Shown: piece by piece, positions 1 to 10,800 of the stretch
Numbering within the stretch: position 1 is the stretch's first letter
Layout of the letters: every line of letters begins with the position of its first letter
DNA from: Gnetum montanum
Taxonomy: Eukaryota; Streptophyta; Gnetopsida; Gnetales; Gnetaceae
Assembly: GCA_015680685.1 (NCBI GenBank)
Contig: MNCI01029312.1
Location: 137,915 to 201,914, forward strand
Length of the DNA: 64,000 bases
Direction: 5' to 3'
Program-made: the position numbers and the translations under genes
Notes under the pieces: generated by a model
What the model was told of the DNA's origin: nothing
Database searches by the model: none
Seen by the model: only the letters and a program-made list of their open reading frames with translations

Positions 1-122
1 CGTATAAGTAGATAGTTTTTTTATGAGAACTGGTTGTTGGCTATCGTGAATTTGAATTTGCAATTGTCGCTGAGAAGAAGAAGAGCAGAGAGTTAGGGCT
101 TTTGACCCCTGAGACAGGGGCG
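1..122 (+). promoter_or_regulatory. TATA-like box and leader of the antisense gene in element A
   Basis: TATAAGTA lies at 3-10. It is followed by a leader containing GTTGGCTATCGTGAATTTGA. The same box and leader occur on the minus strand of B (box at 16016-16023, GTTGGCTATCGCGAATTCGA downstream), and the box recurs in C at 33303-33310. Conservation in position and sequence across three copies supports a dedicated promoter for the antisense gene. No transcript evidence is available, so promoter function is inferred. Confidence 0.55.
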
Positions 123-1772
123 ATGGTACTAAGTCATGGTGAGGGGGCCTCAATTTTGGAAGAAGAGGCCTCAGGTGTTAATACGAGCCGCGTGGAGGTC
201 CCAGTGCGGGAGGTGGCCCCAACTGTTAGTGGAAGTCGCATACAAACTAGGGTGCGTGAGGAGGCCCCAGCTACTGGGACCAGTGACGCGCAGACTCCAG
301 TGCGTGAAAGGCAACAGATAGGGAAGATGAGGAAATGGCCACTGTCTCCAGAAGAGGTAATGAATGCGTTAGCGTGTTTTGAAAAATATGTTGATGGAGC
401 GAATGTCTAACCGAATTACGCTATAGGGGAAGAAGATATCTCAACGTCTGCTGCTGTTAGCAAAATGTGGAGGGACTTCCCCGATAAATTTGCCTTCATG
501 GAAGGCATCGTTAGCGACATGATCAAGCGTCTAGAACACATTGAACCTGGCGCTGGTAAGTTAACGAAGGTAAGACATAATGTCTTGATAATGTGGCATC
601 CATACTGATGCTTGTTTTCTGTCAGGAGCTCACCTCCGATGGGATCCCGCGGAGCCCATTGATCTGGGCACAGCGGAGCCCCCACCTGATGGGGCAGTCG
701 TGCCACGCCACATTTATGAGAAAATGCGTAAATGTGCATTACGCTCGACACGCTCCGCATGGGAAAGTAGGAACGTGAATGAAAACCTATGGAAGAAGTT
801 GCAGCGGTCGGAGGAGAAGATTGAAGCCTTGACCAAGGAGGTCGAGGATTTGAGGGCGCGGTACGAGTTCCTAGAAGCGCGTATGACGGGGGATGAAGAC
901 TGGCATACTGCTGTCATTGATCACTCCCGTTATTGGACCGCGATCAAGAACAACGTACAGACCAGCCGGGCGTTAATAGAGCAGAGGATGCAAATCGAAC
1001 TGCTAGCTCAAAAAAGTCGAGACTGGAGGGACTATTGCACCAGCGTACAGGAATGGGGGCAAAAAGAGAAGGACCACAAGCATGTATACAAAAGGGAAAG
1101 CGCCGCTTATAGGAAACGCTACCGCGATTCTGCTGTTAAAGCTCGATCCCTGGAGGTCTTCGTGGACACCATCAGAGCGTCCGAAGCTTTCAAGAAGTTT
1201 GAGGAGCAGGTGACCGTAACTGCATCCCCAGAGAGAGCGATGGTTTTCCCTGGGAATCAGGCTTCGATCTCTACTTTCTTCCCAGATCCATCCTCCTGGA
1301 GTAGTGTGGAGAAAGGGAAGGTGAAAGCTAGGGTAGCTTCGGGCGAAGATGTGTGGTCAGACCTGACAGAGGACGAGATCATGCAGCATTTGTGGGCTGG
1401 TTTGGACAAGCTTCCTTTCGCTGCGGAAGCCGGGCCATCGCGAGTAAGTTTACGCATGGCTTAGATGGAAAGTTTTCTGATTAGCGTTGTTTATTCTAAT
1501 TATTTTTATGTTCTTTGGCCTAGGTACCGGAAGGAGGTAGAGAAGATATGCCAGCTGAAGGGCTGGGAGAGGAGATAGTGGAAACAGAAGTGGAACGAAA
1601 CGATGAAGAGCGTCTTCCTGTGGAGCCTGTGTCAGAGCGAGAGCCTCATGAAGAGGCAATCTTTCATGAAGGGATAATTCCCAGAAACGATGGCCCACTG
1701 GAGGACGACCTTTTGGGGCTGGATTCAGAATTGAAGGATACTGGTGATAGTGGCAGCAGGGGAAATGCATGA
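123..1772 (+). CDS. Antisense accessory gene of element A (N-terminally shortened, coiled-coil protein)
   Basis: Three predicted exons are 123-555, 626-1443 and 1524-1772, with introns GT..AG at 556-625 and 1444-1523. Both junctions keep phase (1 and 0), giving about 499 codons with one in-frame TAA at 408-410. Exon 1 encodes a low-complexity acidic/Pro-rich segment ending in a conserved block around FPDKFAFMEGIVSDMIK. Exon 2 encodes a long charged coiled coil (LWKKLQRSEEKIEALTKEVE and onward) with RDWRDY and EW motifs also found in B, C and D. Exon 3 is an acidic tail ending GPLEDDLLGL...GNA. Compared with B, the phosphatase-like and central domains are absent: the leader joins directly to the fifth exon equivalent. 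The gene runs against the element's own genes and converges on gag-protease across the 1908-2060 repeats. Function is unknown. A start at TTG 102 is possible; ATG 123 was chosen. Confidence 0.7.
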
Positions 1773-1907
1773 TTTTGTTGACGTTGAGCGTAATATCATG
1801 TTACAAGTGACTTGGAAAGACATGTTATAAAACTTGATTGAATGTCAACTGCCTATCATGTTTTTTTTATTTTTTTGCAAATGTAATAATAATGGAGCGT
1901 AAGTCTT

Positions 1908-2060
1908 AGTTTAAGGCCGTTGCGGGCCGGGAGCGTAAAATAACTAGTTTAAGGCCGTTGCGGGCTAGGAGCGTAAAATAACTAGTTTAAGGCCGTTGCA
2001 GGCCGGCACATGAATTTGCGTAAGCTACTAGTTTAAGGCCGTTGCGGGCCAAGGTGAACT
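1908..2060. repeat. Short tandem repeat block between antisense gene and gag-protease (A)
   Basis: Four spaced copies of AGTTTAAGGCCGTTGCGGGCC start near 1908, 1946, 1983 and 2030. The spacers contain GAGCGTAAAATAACT or similar. The same unit, diverged, recurs at the equivalent place in B, C and E and again after integrase in B and C. The whole interval 1780-2310 is rich in GCGTAA, oriented as in the antisense gene. It lies between the two convergent 3' ends, so a role in termination or polyadenylation is conceivable but not shown. Confidence 0.85.
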
Positions 2061-2260
2061 TGCGTAAATGTGATCCTGGATAAATGCGTAAAGGAATGAG
2101 CATAGCTAACATGAGTACGATAAAACACGCAAGAAAATGCCAAGCGTAAACACAGAAAGCAGATATAGCGTAAAAGTGTATTGAAACAAACAGAAGGAGC
2201 TGCCAAACGGGGACTGTGCTAACTTACGCGTGAATAATGCTATATGCAGAAGACCATTGT

Positions 2261-5200
2261 TCAGTTGTTGATACGCAATTGTTTCTTAATGGCCTTCACG
2301 TTGAGCGCTGCGTAAGGGCGAGGAGGTTTGGAATTTGACTCCCCTACGCTGTCATCCGGAAATGGCAGATCTGCCCAGGCTAGACCATTGTCCGTGTTGT
2401 CATTTTGTTCAGGGGCTTAGAGATGGGACTGATCGTCAGTCGTTTTGATCTCCGAACCTCGTTCTTCTTCGACGTTGTTAACGGTCCTGAGGGTGACCTC
2501 GTCGCCGCGTATAACAACCTCCCTTCCGGCGTAGGGAAGGTGTATCTCTTGATGTATCGACGACGAGACCGCCCTCAGCTGGGCTAACCACGACCTCCCT
2601 AAGATTAAGTTGAAGCCGGGCATCTCCTCAACGACTAAGAACATGGCTTCCGTTGGGAATTAATTCCCCGCCACAAACTCAATACGCACCGTCCCCTTGA
2701 CTTGAACCTGTGCCCCGTTGAATGATTTCACGCAAGCTGTTGTCGTGGGAGTAATCTGGTCGACCAATCCCAACCTATCCACGATGGAATAGGGGACGAC
2801 GTTGGCAGCTGCACCATCATCCACGTGTACCCTCCGGATCCGGTACTGGCCGACCCGAATGGTGATGAACATGGGCTCAGTCGTTACTTGACCTTTCTCT
2901 GGATCATCTTTGACAGACTCATCCAGGAAGGTCAACGAGGTAGGCTTGGGTGGCTCAGCATCAGAAGGAAATATGATAGCGTGTATCGCTTCCTCTTCTG
3001 CCGGCAGGCTGGCATCCACTGATATAGACGTCAACATGCGTACCATAGCCTCACGATGTTCTCGAGAAGTCATCAGCAGGTCGTACAAGCTCAGCGTCGT
3101 GTTCTTTTGCTTGAGCGCTTGTTTGACCTGTGCGAACGCATCGAGGAGGTCCTTGTCTCGGCAGGGTTGTTTATCTCCCTTGTCCTCCTCCATTCGGCCC
3201 AAGAGATGGATCTCTCGAGGTGGAGCGATGTCAGTGGGAGGGTTGTTCCTTTTTCTGCCAAGAGAAGGTGGCTGCGTTTCTGTACCCTTAGCCTGTTTTT
3301 GAGACATAGACATAGGTACAGAGGCCAGGGGCCTAGGCTTAGGGAAGCCAAGCGTAGGATGGTTTTTTGTTGCGTCAACTACGATGTTCTCCTCCTTTCG
3401 CTTGGGAGGCGATGGCTGGTGGTCCTGACTAGAGGTCTGCCCCTGCGTGAGAGGGGTAGCCCGTGGATGTGGCGCCCTAATAATAAAGGGTGCTCTTGGC
3501 ATGGGCGCGGATGGACCCGCGGCCTGGGTACTGTCGCATGACTGAGGGCACACTTGGGAAGGCGCCCGTATGATAAACGGTGGCCGTGAGGCCCCACTGG
3601 CTGCCGAAGAAGAAGTTGGTCCCCTTTGTGAACTAGCGGGCACGCGCAAAACAAAAGGCTACTTTGGCGGTCCCCCATGCTCACTGTCCGTACTCACTAC
3701 AGTGATTGTATAGGGATCGTAACTTGCGTTTAATGGATCCTTGTATACATGCAGTGTTTGGTTTTTCGAACGCGTAGGATTACTGCTGTCTAGTTTTAGA
3801 TGACCTTCGTCGATCATGCGTTGAATGTCATCCTTCAATGCCCAGCAGTAATCCGTGTCGTGACCACACATCTGGTGGTAGTCACAGAAACGGTCCAGCC
3901 TGAAAGATCTCGGAACTGCTGGTTCGTTAGGCAGAGCTAAAGAAGGGTCCTTCAGCAGTTCACAGTGACGCCTGTGACGCTTCAGGGCCTCCTCGGACAC
4001 CTTCTTAGTTTGAATGTGTCCTGCCGCTAACAGTTGTTTTAGTAGTTCAGAATGTTTCACGGGTAAAGCCGCATATTTTGAACGATCTTTACGCTCAAAA
4101 TTTGGCTTTGGCTGGGGGGCTTGTTCAGGGGCAGCTGCGGTTTGGCTGGTGCCGGCACCAGTCGTGGCCTCAGGGGGCGCTGTTGTGGGCGCCTTCTTGT
4201 TCTTGTTTTTCGTGTTTTCAGTCATCGCAGCTACTGTCGTTGTCGCTGCCTTGCCTTTGTCCTTGGCTTTGTTGTGTGCGTTTTTGTAGGCGACATATGC
4301 CGGGTCTTTGCTGGCCTCCGCAGCATCTTGGATGCTTCGGACCTGTGCGAAGGCCTGACGTATATCGCCGGGGGAAAGGTAATACAGCTTAGACTTAATA
4401 AAGTCGTTGACTGCTCCCTTGAATATAGCCAGCAGATGGGAGTCCGCAATTGGGTCACGGATCTCATTCAAGGTGGCATTCCAACGCTGTATAAACTTTT
4501 GGACTGGCTCGAGCGGGTCTTGTTTCACCCCCATAAGCTGTTCCAACGTGACTTCCGGCTTCATGTTGTATTTGAATCGGGTCACAAATTGAGTCAGCAG
4601 CTCTTCCAAGGTTGAAATGGAAGAGCGTGGGAGGGCTCTATACCAGTCTAAAGCCTTCCCCGTCAATGACATCGCGAAGACTCGGATTAAAGTGTGCGGC
4701 CACTGTTGTAACAACAAAGATTCAGACCTGAAGGTGGCTAGATGGGTGTTGGGATCCCCCTCTCCATTATACTTGGTAAAATGGGGGAGGGACATCCCTG
4801 GTGGCAACGACAGCATGGGGACCGCTGGATTGATCGGATCATCCTGATAGAAGTCCATGATCTGAATGGTATCAGATCCAGCGGTCTTGAGGCGTCGCAC
4901 CTCCTCAGTAAGCGTCTGGATAAGCTGGAACGCTTGGTCTAGACCTGTTAAGGGAGGTGTCTGTGCAGCAGGGACAGGAGGTTGGACTGGGAGGGCGGCC
5001 CTAGGAAACTGGAATGCTGGGTATGGTTGGCTAACCGCTGGTGGAGCAGGAATTCCTGCCGGCTGGGGGGCCTGCGAGGACCACCATCCCCCTGTTTGAG
5101 ACGAAGGATTAACTCCCGCCTGCTGGATAGGATAACGATACGTATATTGAGGAAACACCTGCGAAGATTGCGCCGCAGGTGCGACCGAGGGCTGTGCACC

Positions 5201-6046
5201 GTACACCACAGACGGGTGATGTTGCATAGCTGGGTTGATCCATTGACCTGTTGCAGCATATTGCATAAAGGTCTGCTGTGGTACGGTTACAGCATTTTGC
5301 TGAGTCAGCGGGGGCAAGAACCTTTGCGCTGAGCAAGTCACCGGTATAGTGTGAGCCTGTACCTAAGGGATGAACTGGGGCACGGTGGTCGCCGGGATCA
5401 CCGCCGGAATGCTGATTACGTGGTGGGACGGACCCACCCCTGCGTCATGCCGTAATTGTTGTGCTTGCAACCCGGACGGCTGCGCATGGGCCAGCGAAAA
5501 GCCAGGGAGTTGTGCCTGCGTGGTCGCGGTTGGGTCAAGAGAGGCTGCCTCTCCGTCAAAGAGGAACAACAGATCTTCTTTCATGTGGGGAGTCAGAGTA
5601 TGGAAGGAATGTTCCGACAGGGCCGCAAATTCATCCTCTGCCTCTTCCTCACGCTGGGGTTCCACCACAAGTTGTGAAGTCTGGCCTCTGGCCATGACCA
5701 ACTGTGCCATAATTTCATGTTGGTGCTCGGTCAAGGGGATTATGTCATAGGCCGTTGGCTTGAAATCATAACCCCCTCGATGGAGCACTTCAAAGTTTCG
5801 CTTTGCCTCCCGCTCGGCTCGGCTAAGAGCCAGCTTCGCCTGGATCTTAACGCATATGAAATTGTATTCTTCAGGGGTTATGATCGTAAAGATAGGCTCT
5901 TTCCCCTGAAGCCTCAATGATCAGCGCAATGGTCCCTGAGGTCCCGTCGCACCAGGAGCTGGTCCTGTGGCCTCCGTAGGATTCACAGGCGCAACACCCA
6001 GATCGGCAGCGCCCATGGTAGTTGTGTTTGAGTAAAAAGAATCCAT
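2261..6046 (-). pseudogene. gag-pro: gag-protease polyprotein of element A (five nonsense codons)
   Basis: One continuous minus-strand frame of about 1260 codons runs from ATG 6046-6044 to TGA 2263-2261. Five in-frame stops lie near 5920, 5360, 3656, 2657 and 2414; no frameshift is needed. The N-terminal block contains EYNFICVKIQAKL. A Pro/Gln-rich linker follows. The retrotransposon gag core lies around 4830-4300 (LPHFTKYNGEGDP, GKALDWYRALP, KLYYLSPGDI). A Cys/His cluster, FCDYHQMCGHDTDYC, lies near 3890-3850. A retropepsin-like domain has VDDGAAANVVP near 2830-2800 and the FNLILGRSWLA strand near 2610-2580. The active-site loop is DDGA, close to the DDGS seen in related plant gypsy proteases. 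The frame ends with PYAALNVKAIKKQLR, conserved in B. At several stops the homologous codon in B or C is CAA, CGN or GAG, so single transitions explain most of the damage. Confidence 0.85.
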
Positions 6047-6268
6047 TGATCAATGAAGTCGAGAGTGACTGATAATCGGATCTAAAAGCGAATGACTGAC
6101 AACAAAACGCACAAAAGGCTTTCTACCCTGTAGGATTTCAAAGAAATGGTCCTTGCGACTGATCTATACCACGCGATTAACCGTAGACTTCCCTAGAGGT
6201 ATTACGTCTATGGTTTAGGGTATGGATCTCTAACAGGGTTACCCGAAATGTTCGGATCGGAGCCTGAT

Positions 6269-6287
6269 GGCCCTCCTTCTAGCGCCA
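6269..6287 (-). other. Primer-binding site of element A
   Basis: Read on the minus strand, TGGCGCTAGAAGGAGGGCC begins six bases inside the LTR end (GTTACA, then GTTTTC). The same block follows the LTR in C (TGGTGCTAGAAGGAGGGCC) and, decayed, in E (TAGTGCTACAAGGAGGGCC). The TGG start fits pairing with a tRNA 3' CCA end. I have not assigned the tRNA. Confidence 0.75.
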
Positions 6288-6974
6288 GAAAACTGTAACG
6301 ACAGAAAATGTCGACAGCTGGAAATGCCGATCGAGATTCCGGCGTACACAATTTTAGCCACGGATCTGCGCGAGGGCGATGCTGGAAAAAAAAATCCGCG
6401 GCGCCCTGAACGGTCTTGTCGATCAGACAGGGACTTACGGGTCAGTAAAACGATGAGAATTACGTGGAGAGAAAGCGATCTGGTAAAACGAGGGGAAAAT
6501 GATGTAGTTGGATTGCAACGGCGATAATGCTAAACACGATAAGAAGAGGTTGACATAAGAAGCTCGAAGCTTCAAGATCTGCGCTTTGACTTACAAATGT
6601 ATATTTCGTATGAGAGATTACACTGGGGAATCCCCGATTACAGGATGTGAAACAAGCACAGAACAACAAGCAAAACGGTCTAAACATAAGTCCGATCTAC
6701 CTCATGGGCTAAAGCTGAGATGCAAGGCAGGCCAAGCTTCGACGTCTACCGATCAATTGTTTCTGATTGATAGAGTCCTTGCAGTAGAAAGATCGCTCCT
6801 GTCACCGGTACTCAAGTTGAACTGTACTCTGCTTCAGCTGTAAGATGATGATGTCCACAATTGCCAAAGCGCCGTTCTCTGTATCTCTACTCCAAAGTGC
6901 TAAGTGCTCTGGTGCTCGGAACTATGCTATTTGCTTCTCTGATTTGCCAACCCCTGTATCTTTGTCAACTGGGG

Positions 6975-6982
6975 TATTTATA
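6975..6982 (-). promoter_or_regulatory. LTR core promoter TATA box (A)
   Basis: CTATAAATACCCC is read on the minus strand. The same CTATAAATAC(C) motif occurs about 670-760 bp from the inner LTR end in B (22560-22567), in C copies at 23935-23942 and 26310-26317, and degraded at 42966-42973. This fixes the direction of element transcription. Confidence 0.7.
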
Positions 6983-7189
6983 GGCCGCGACGCTTCATGG
7001 AAATGGCTCAACCCTGATGATGTGGGTCCTGGATATTGCGGGCCCTGCTGGCATGATCTTTTAAGTTAGACTATGACTACACACAACACGCTTGTTTGCG
7101 TGTTGTGCGTGTGAAGAGTAGGCACATGCTGAGTGTGTTTCGGCTGCATTCAGGCTGTATTAAGCTCATTCGCGTTGTGTTGCGTGTAT

Positions 7190-7540
7190 GAGCGTAATCT
7201 GGAGTAAAAGCAATAAGCTCAAAATTGTTTTACGCTCACTACGCAACTGTGCGTAACGAAGCATGGATAGTGTGCAACTTACGCTCGCTACGCAACCGCG
7301 CGTAATGAATGCGTAAATAATGCATGGTTTATGCTCGCTACGCAGCTACGCGTGTTGAAGCGTAAATAAAGTATAAATTACGCTCACTACGCAGCTGCGC
7401 GTAATGAAGCGTAAAGACAAGTTATCCATGTTCTGCAAGAAAAAATGCCAACCTGTTGTGCTTCTCTGAACTCTGCCTTCAATTGTCTTGAAGCTTATTA
7501 CGCTCATTACGCTGTCGTGCGTAATAGAGCGTAAACCTGT
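7190..7540. repeat. Palindrome-rich U3 array, TTACGC...GCGTAA units (A)
   Basis: About five units of the type TTACGCTCACTACGCA(A/G)CTGCGCGTAATGAAGCGTAA lie near 7190, 7230, 7280, 7330-7410 and 7498-7535. Each unit is an imperfect inverted repeat able to fold on itself. The B LTR has a matching but differently spaced series (21890-22400), and C has a TACGCTG-type series. In U3 these could be regulatory-protein sites or hairpins; this is inference. Confidence 0.7.
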
Positions 7541-7622
7541 CCTTTGAACAAATCTGATGCGTGTTTTTGCTGGAATTGTGAATCTTTGCCTGAGGCCGAC
7601 TCGTAATTTTCACGGTGTTTCA

Positions 7623-7821
7623 GCCCTGTAAGCGATCCATACCCACGTCCATAAAAACGTAAATGTAATACCTCTAGGGAAGTTTACGAAAAATCGTGTG
7701 GTGTAGATTGGTCACAATAATGATTCCTTTGGAATCCTACAAGGTAAAAAGCCCAATCATAATTTTTTTTGGCCGTCGCCTTTTAGATCCTATCGTTTGT
7801 TGTCATTAACCTATCTGAGAA
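7623..7821 (+). other. 5' leader of element B
   Basis: Base for base this resembles the A leader read on the minus strand (6240-6047): both contain TAATACCTCTAGGGAAGT, a GTGGT(G/A)TAGAT block and a CCTACA(A/G)GGTA(A/G)AAAG block. The primer site and LTR that should precede it are cut off at 7622 by element A. No gene is seen here. Confidence 0.75.
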
Positions 7822-10800
7822 ATGGATTTTGCATATGCAACCACTGCCACTATGATCACCACTGACTCGGGTGCCACATCCGAAATCCCATTCCTAGACC
7901 AGCTTTCGATGCAATAGGACCTCAGGGACCGTCGTGTCGTTCATTGAGATTATAGGACAAGGATCCTTCGCACAGTCATGACTCCTGAAGAGTACAATTT
8001 CATTTGTGTTAAGATCCAAGCAAAACTTGTCCTTAGCTGAGCTGAGATGGAGGCAAAACGAGATTATGAGCTGATCCACAAAGGGGGTTAAGACTTCACC
8101 CCTACTGCGTATGACATTATCCCCCTGATCGAGCATTATCATGAACTCCTGACCCAACTGGTTATGGCTACGAGTCAGACTACACAGTCCATTCTAGAAC
8201 CTCAAAACGAGGAAGAAGAGGAAGATGAATTCGCAGCCCAATCTAAACATGCAGATTCATACCATACCCTCAGCCCCCATACATACATAAATCCCCTATT
8301 TCCTCTCACCGGAGAAGCCGCCCATCTCAACTCAGTCATGACTATCCAAACCCATATTCCTGTCATCCCGCAGGCCACTACAGAATCCTCAGTCTTGCAA
8401 GTACAAATACCATCTCAAAAAAACATGGGGGCAGTCTCATCGCCACATGTAATTAGTATTCTGTCGGTGGTACTTGCATCTACCACACCCCATTTCATCC
8501 CCCTAGTGCAACTCCATAACACACCTATAACCCGCCCGGTGCAAACCTTATCATCGCAGCCCATTGCAAGGCAATAGATCGTAACTATCGTCCAATCGCA
8601 GCGATCCGTTCAACAACCCACGGTTGTTCAGTGGATCATGCCTATTGCACAACACGATCAATCTACATTATATGGTATGCAACCCTTAGCCACATCTACC
8701 ACGCATGTCCCGTAGATGATCACACAATATCCTTACAATCTCCATCCCGCACAACCGGCGATGGCCAATTTCTCCACACAACCTGTTGGGTGGTGGCTTT
8801 CACAGGAAACTCCGTCCACGGGGATAGTCCCCATTGCGCCGTCTGTTAGCCAGGCCATCGCTCCATTTCCATTACTTGGAACTGCACTTTCAGTCCAACC
8901 CCCTGCTCCTCCTGTGCCGACTTCTTCATCAACAAGCCTAGATCAAGCTTTTTCGCTTATTTAGACCCTCATTGAGGAAGTTAAGCACCTTAAAGCTATT
9001 GGCTCTGATACGATACAAATCATGGATTTTTACCATAATGATCCCATCAGCCCAGTGGTTCCTATGCTGTCGTTGCCTCTGGGGATGTCGTTGCCCCATT
9101 TTACTAAATATAATGGGGAAGGAGATCCCAATGCTCATCTTGTTACCTTCAGGTCTAAATCCTTGTTATTACAGCAATGGCCCCATACAATTATCCATGT
9201 CTTTGCAATGTCTCTGACAGGTAAAGCCTTGGACTGGTATCGTGCACTCCCTCGCTCTTCCATCTCAACCTTGGAAGAGCTCTTAACACAATTCGTGACT
9301 CGCTTTAAATACAACTTAAAGCCGGAAGTCACGTTAGATCAACTTATGGGAGTGAAGCAAGATCTGCTTGAACCAGTCCAGAAGTTTATATAGCGATGGA
9401 GCGCTACTCTGAATGAAATCCATGAGCCTATCGTGGAAGCCCATCTGCTGGTTATTTTCAAAGGAGTAGTTAACGACTTCATCAAGTCTAAATTATACTA
9501 TCTCGCCCCTCGCTCCTTGAATCAGGCTTTCGCATAAACCAAGAGCATCCAAGATGCTGCTGAGACTAGCAAAGACCCAGTGTATGTGGCTTATAAAAAT
9601 TCCAACAATAAAGGTAAAGATAAGGGTAAAGCAACAATGAAAATAGTAGCTGCGCTAGCTGAGGATGCTAAAAATAAGAATAACAAGAAGGCACCCACAG
9701 CGTCTGCCAAGACCACGGCTAGTGCAAGCAGCATCGGCCAAGACACACCTGCCCTTGAAAAGCCCCCTAGTCAAACCCAAACTTCGAGTGTAAAGATCGC
9801 TCAAAATATATAGCCCTGCCTATAAAGCATTCGGAACTATTGAAACAATTATTAGGGGTAGGATACATTTAGAATAAAAAGGTATCTGAATAAAGGATAC
9901 AATTATTAGCCCTCTCCAGCTATAACTCGACCTCACGTTAATAATAAAGCCGCGGTCACGCCCGCGCCTACTCCTAAGGCGCCTTTTATCCTTAGGATAC
10001 CAAAACCACTGGCTACCCCTTTTATGCAGGGGCAAGCTTCTAATCAAAACCATCAACCGTCACCAAATAAAAAAAAGAAAGGAGATGCGTCAATTAATGC
10101 CATCAAAAATCACTCTACGCTAGGCTTCGCTAAGCCTAGGCCCCTGGCCTTTGTCCTTGCGCCTGCATCTTATGGGCAAGACAAGGGTACAGAAACACAA
10201 CCACCTCCCCTCAGCAAGAAGAAACAAAATCCTCTGACTGACGCTATTCCACCTTGAGAAATCCATCTCTTAGGGCGAATGGAAGAAGATAGAGGAGATA
10301 AGCAACCTAGCCGAGAACAGAACCTCCTCGATGCATTTACGCAAGTCAAGCAAGCTCTGAAATAGAAGAACACAACATTGAGCCTCTATGACCTACTTAT
10401 GACATCTCAAAAGCACCGTGAGGTTATGGTCTGTATGCTGACATCCATACCTGTGGATGAAGGCTTACCAGCGGAAGAGGAAGTGATACATGCTGTCATG
10501 TTTCCTCCTGCCGCTGAGCAACCCAAACCAATCCCTTTGACCTTTCACGATGAATCCATCAAAGATGATCCTGAGAAAGGTCAAGTGACAATAGAACCCA
10601 TGTTCATCACCATCCGAATTAGTCAACATTGGATCTGGAGGATGCATGTTGACGACTACGCGACCACGAATGTCATCCCTTATCCTATAGTGGATAAGTT
10701 AGGGCTGGTTGACCAGATCAGTCCTACGACGACATCGTGCCTAAAGTCATTCAACGGGGCACGAGTTCAAGTCAAGGGGATGGTGCATATCGATTTTTTG

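Larger units (their letters stand above)
1..7622 (-). mobile_element. Element A: partial Ty3/gypsy (Tat-type) retrotransposon, 5' half
   Basis: Read on the minus strand, this copy runs from a 5' LTR (7622 to 6294) through a primer-binding site and a gag-protease frame (6046 to 2261) to a short repeat block. It then reaches a gene on the opposite strand (123-1772) and leaves the window at base 1. Its RT, RNase H, integrase and 3' LTR must lie to the left. It is the youngest-looking copy: it keeps many CpG sites, its frames are long, and most defects are single nonsense codons. Its LTR end directly abuts the 5' leader of element B, so A probably inserted into B in opposite orientation. The five bases right of the LTR (GCCCT, 7623-7627) should be one target-site copy; the other is outside the window. 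Confidence 0.85.
6294..7622 (-). repeat. 5' LTR of element A
   Basis: The 1329-bp LTR reads TGAAACACCG...CTGTCGTTACA on the minus strand, with TG...CA ends. The boundaries are set by the primer site on the inside, by similarity to the B 3' LTR (21721-23320), and by the abrupt start of B leader sequence at 7623. A TATA box divides it into U3 of about 640 bp and R-U5 of about 690 bp. The partner LTR is outside the window, so LTR divergence cannot be measured for A. Confidence 0.85.

Noticed and set aside
356-426. A further intron in the A antisense gene (GT at 357, AG at 426)
   Set aside because: The phases do not agree. Reading straight through keeps the frame with a single TAA at 408-410.
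2825-3541. Plus-strand open frames over the A gag-protease region (2825-3022, 2910-3302, 3056-3541)
   Set aside because: They are shadows of the minus-strand gag-protease frame and have no domain features.
4014-4615. Plus-strand frames with hydrophobic, membrane-like stretches
   Set aside because: They are reverse-strand readings of the Ala/Thr-rich gag linker; the minus frame is homologous to B, C, D and E.
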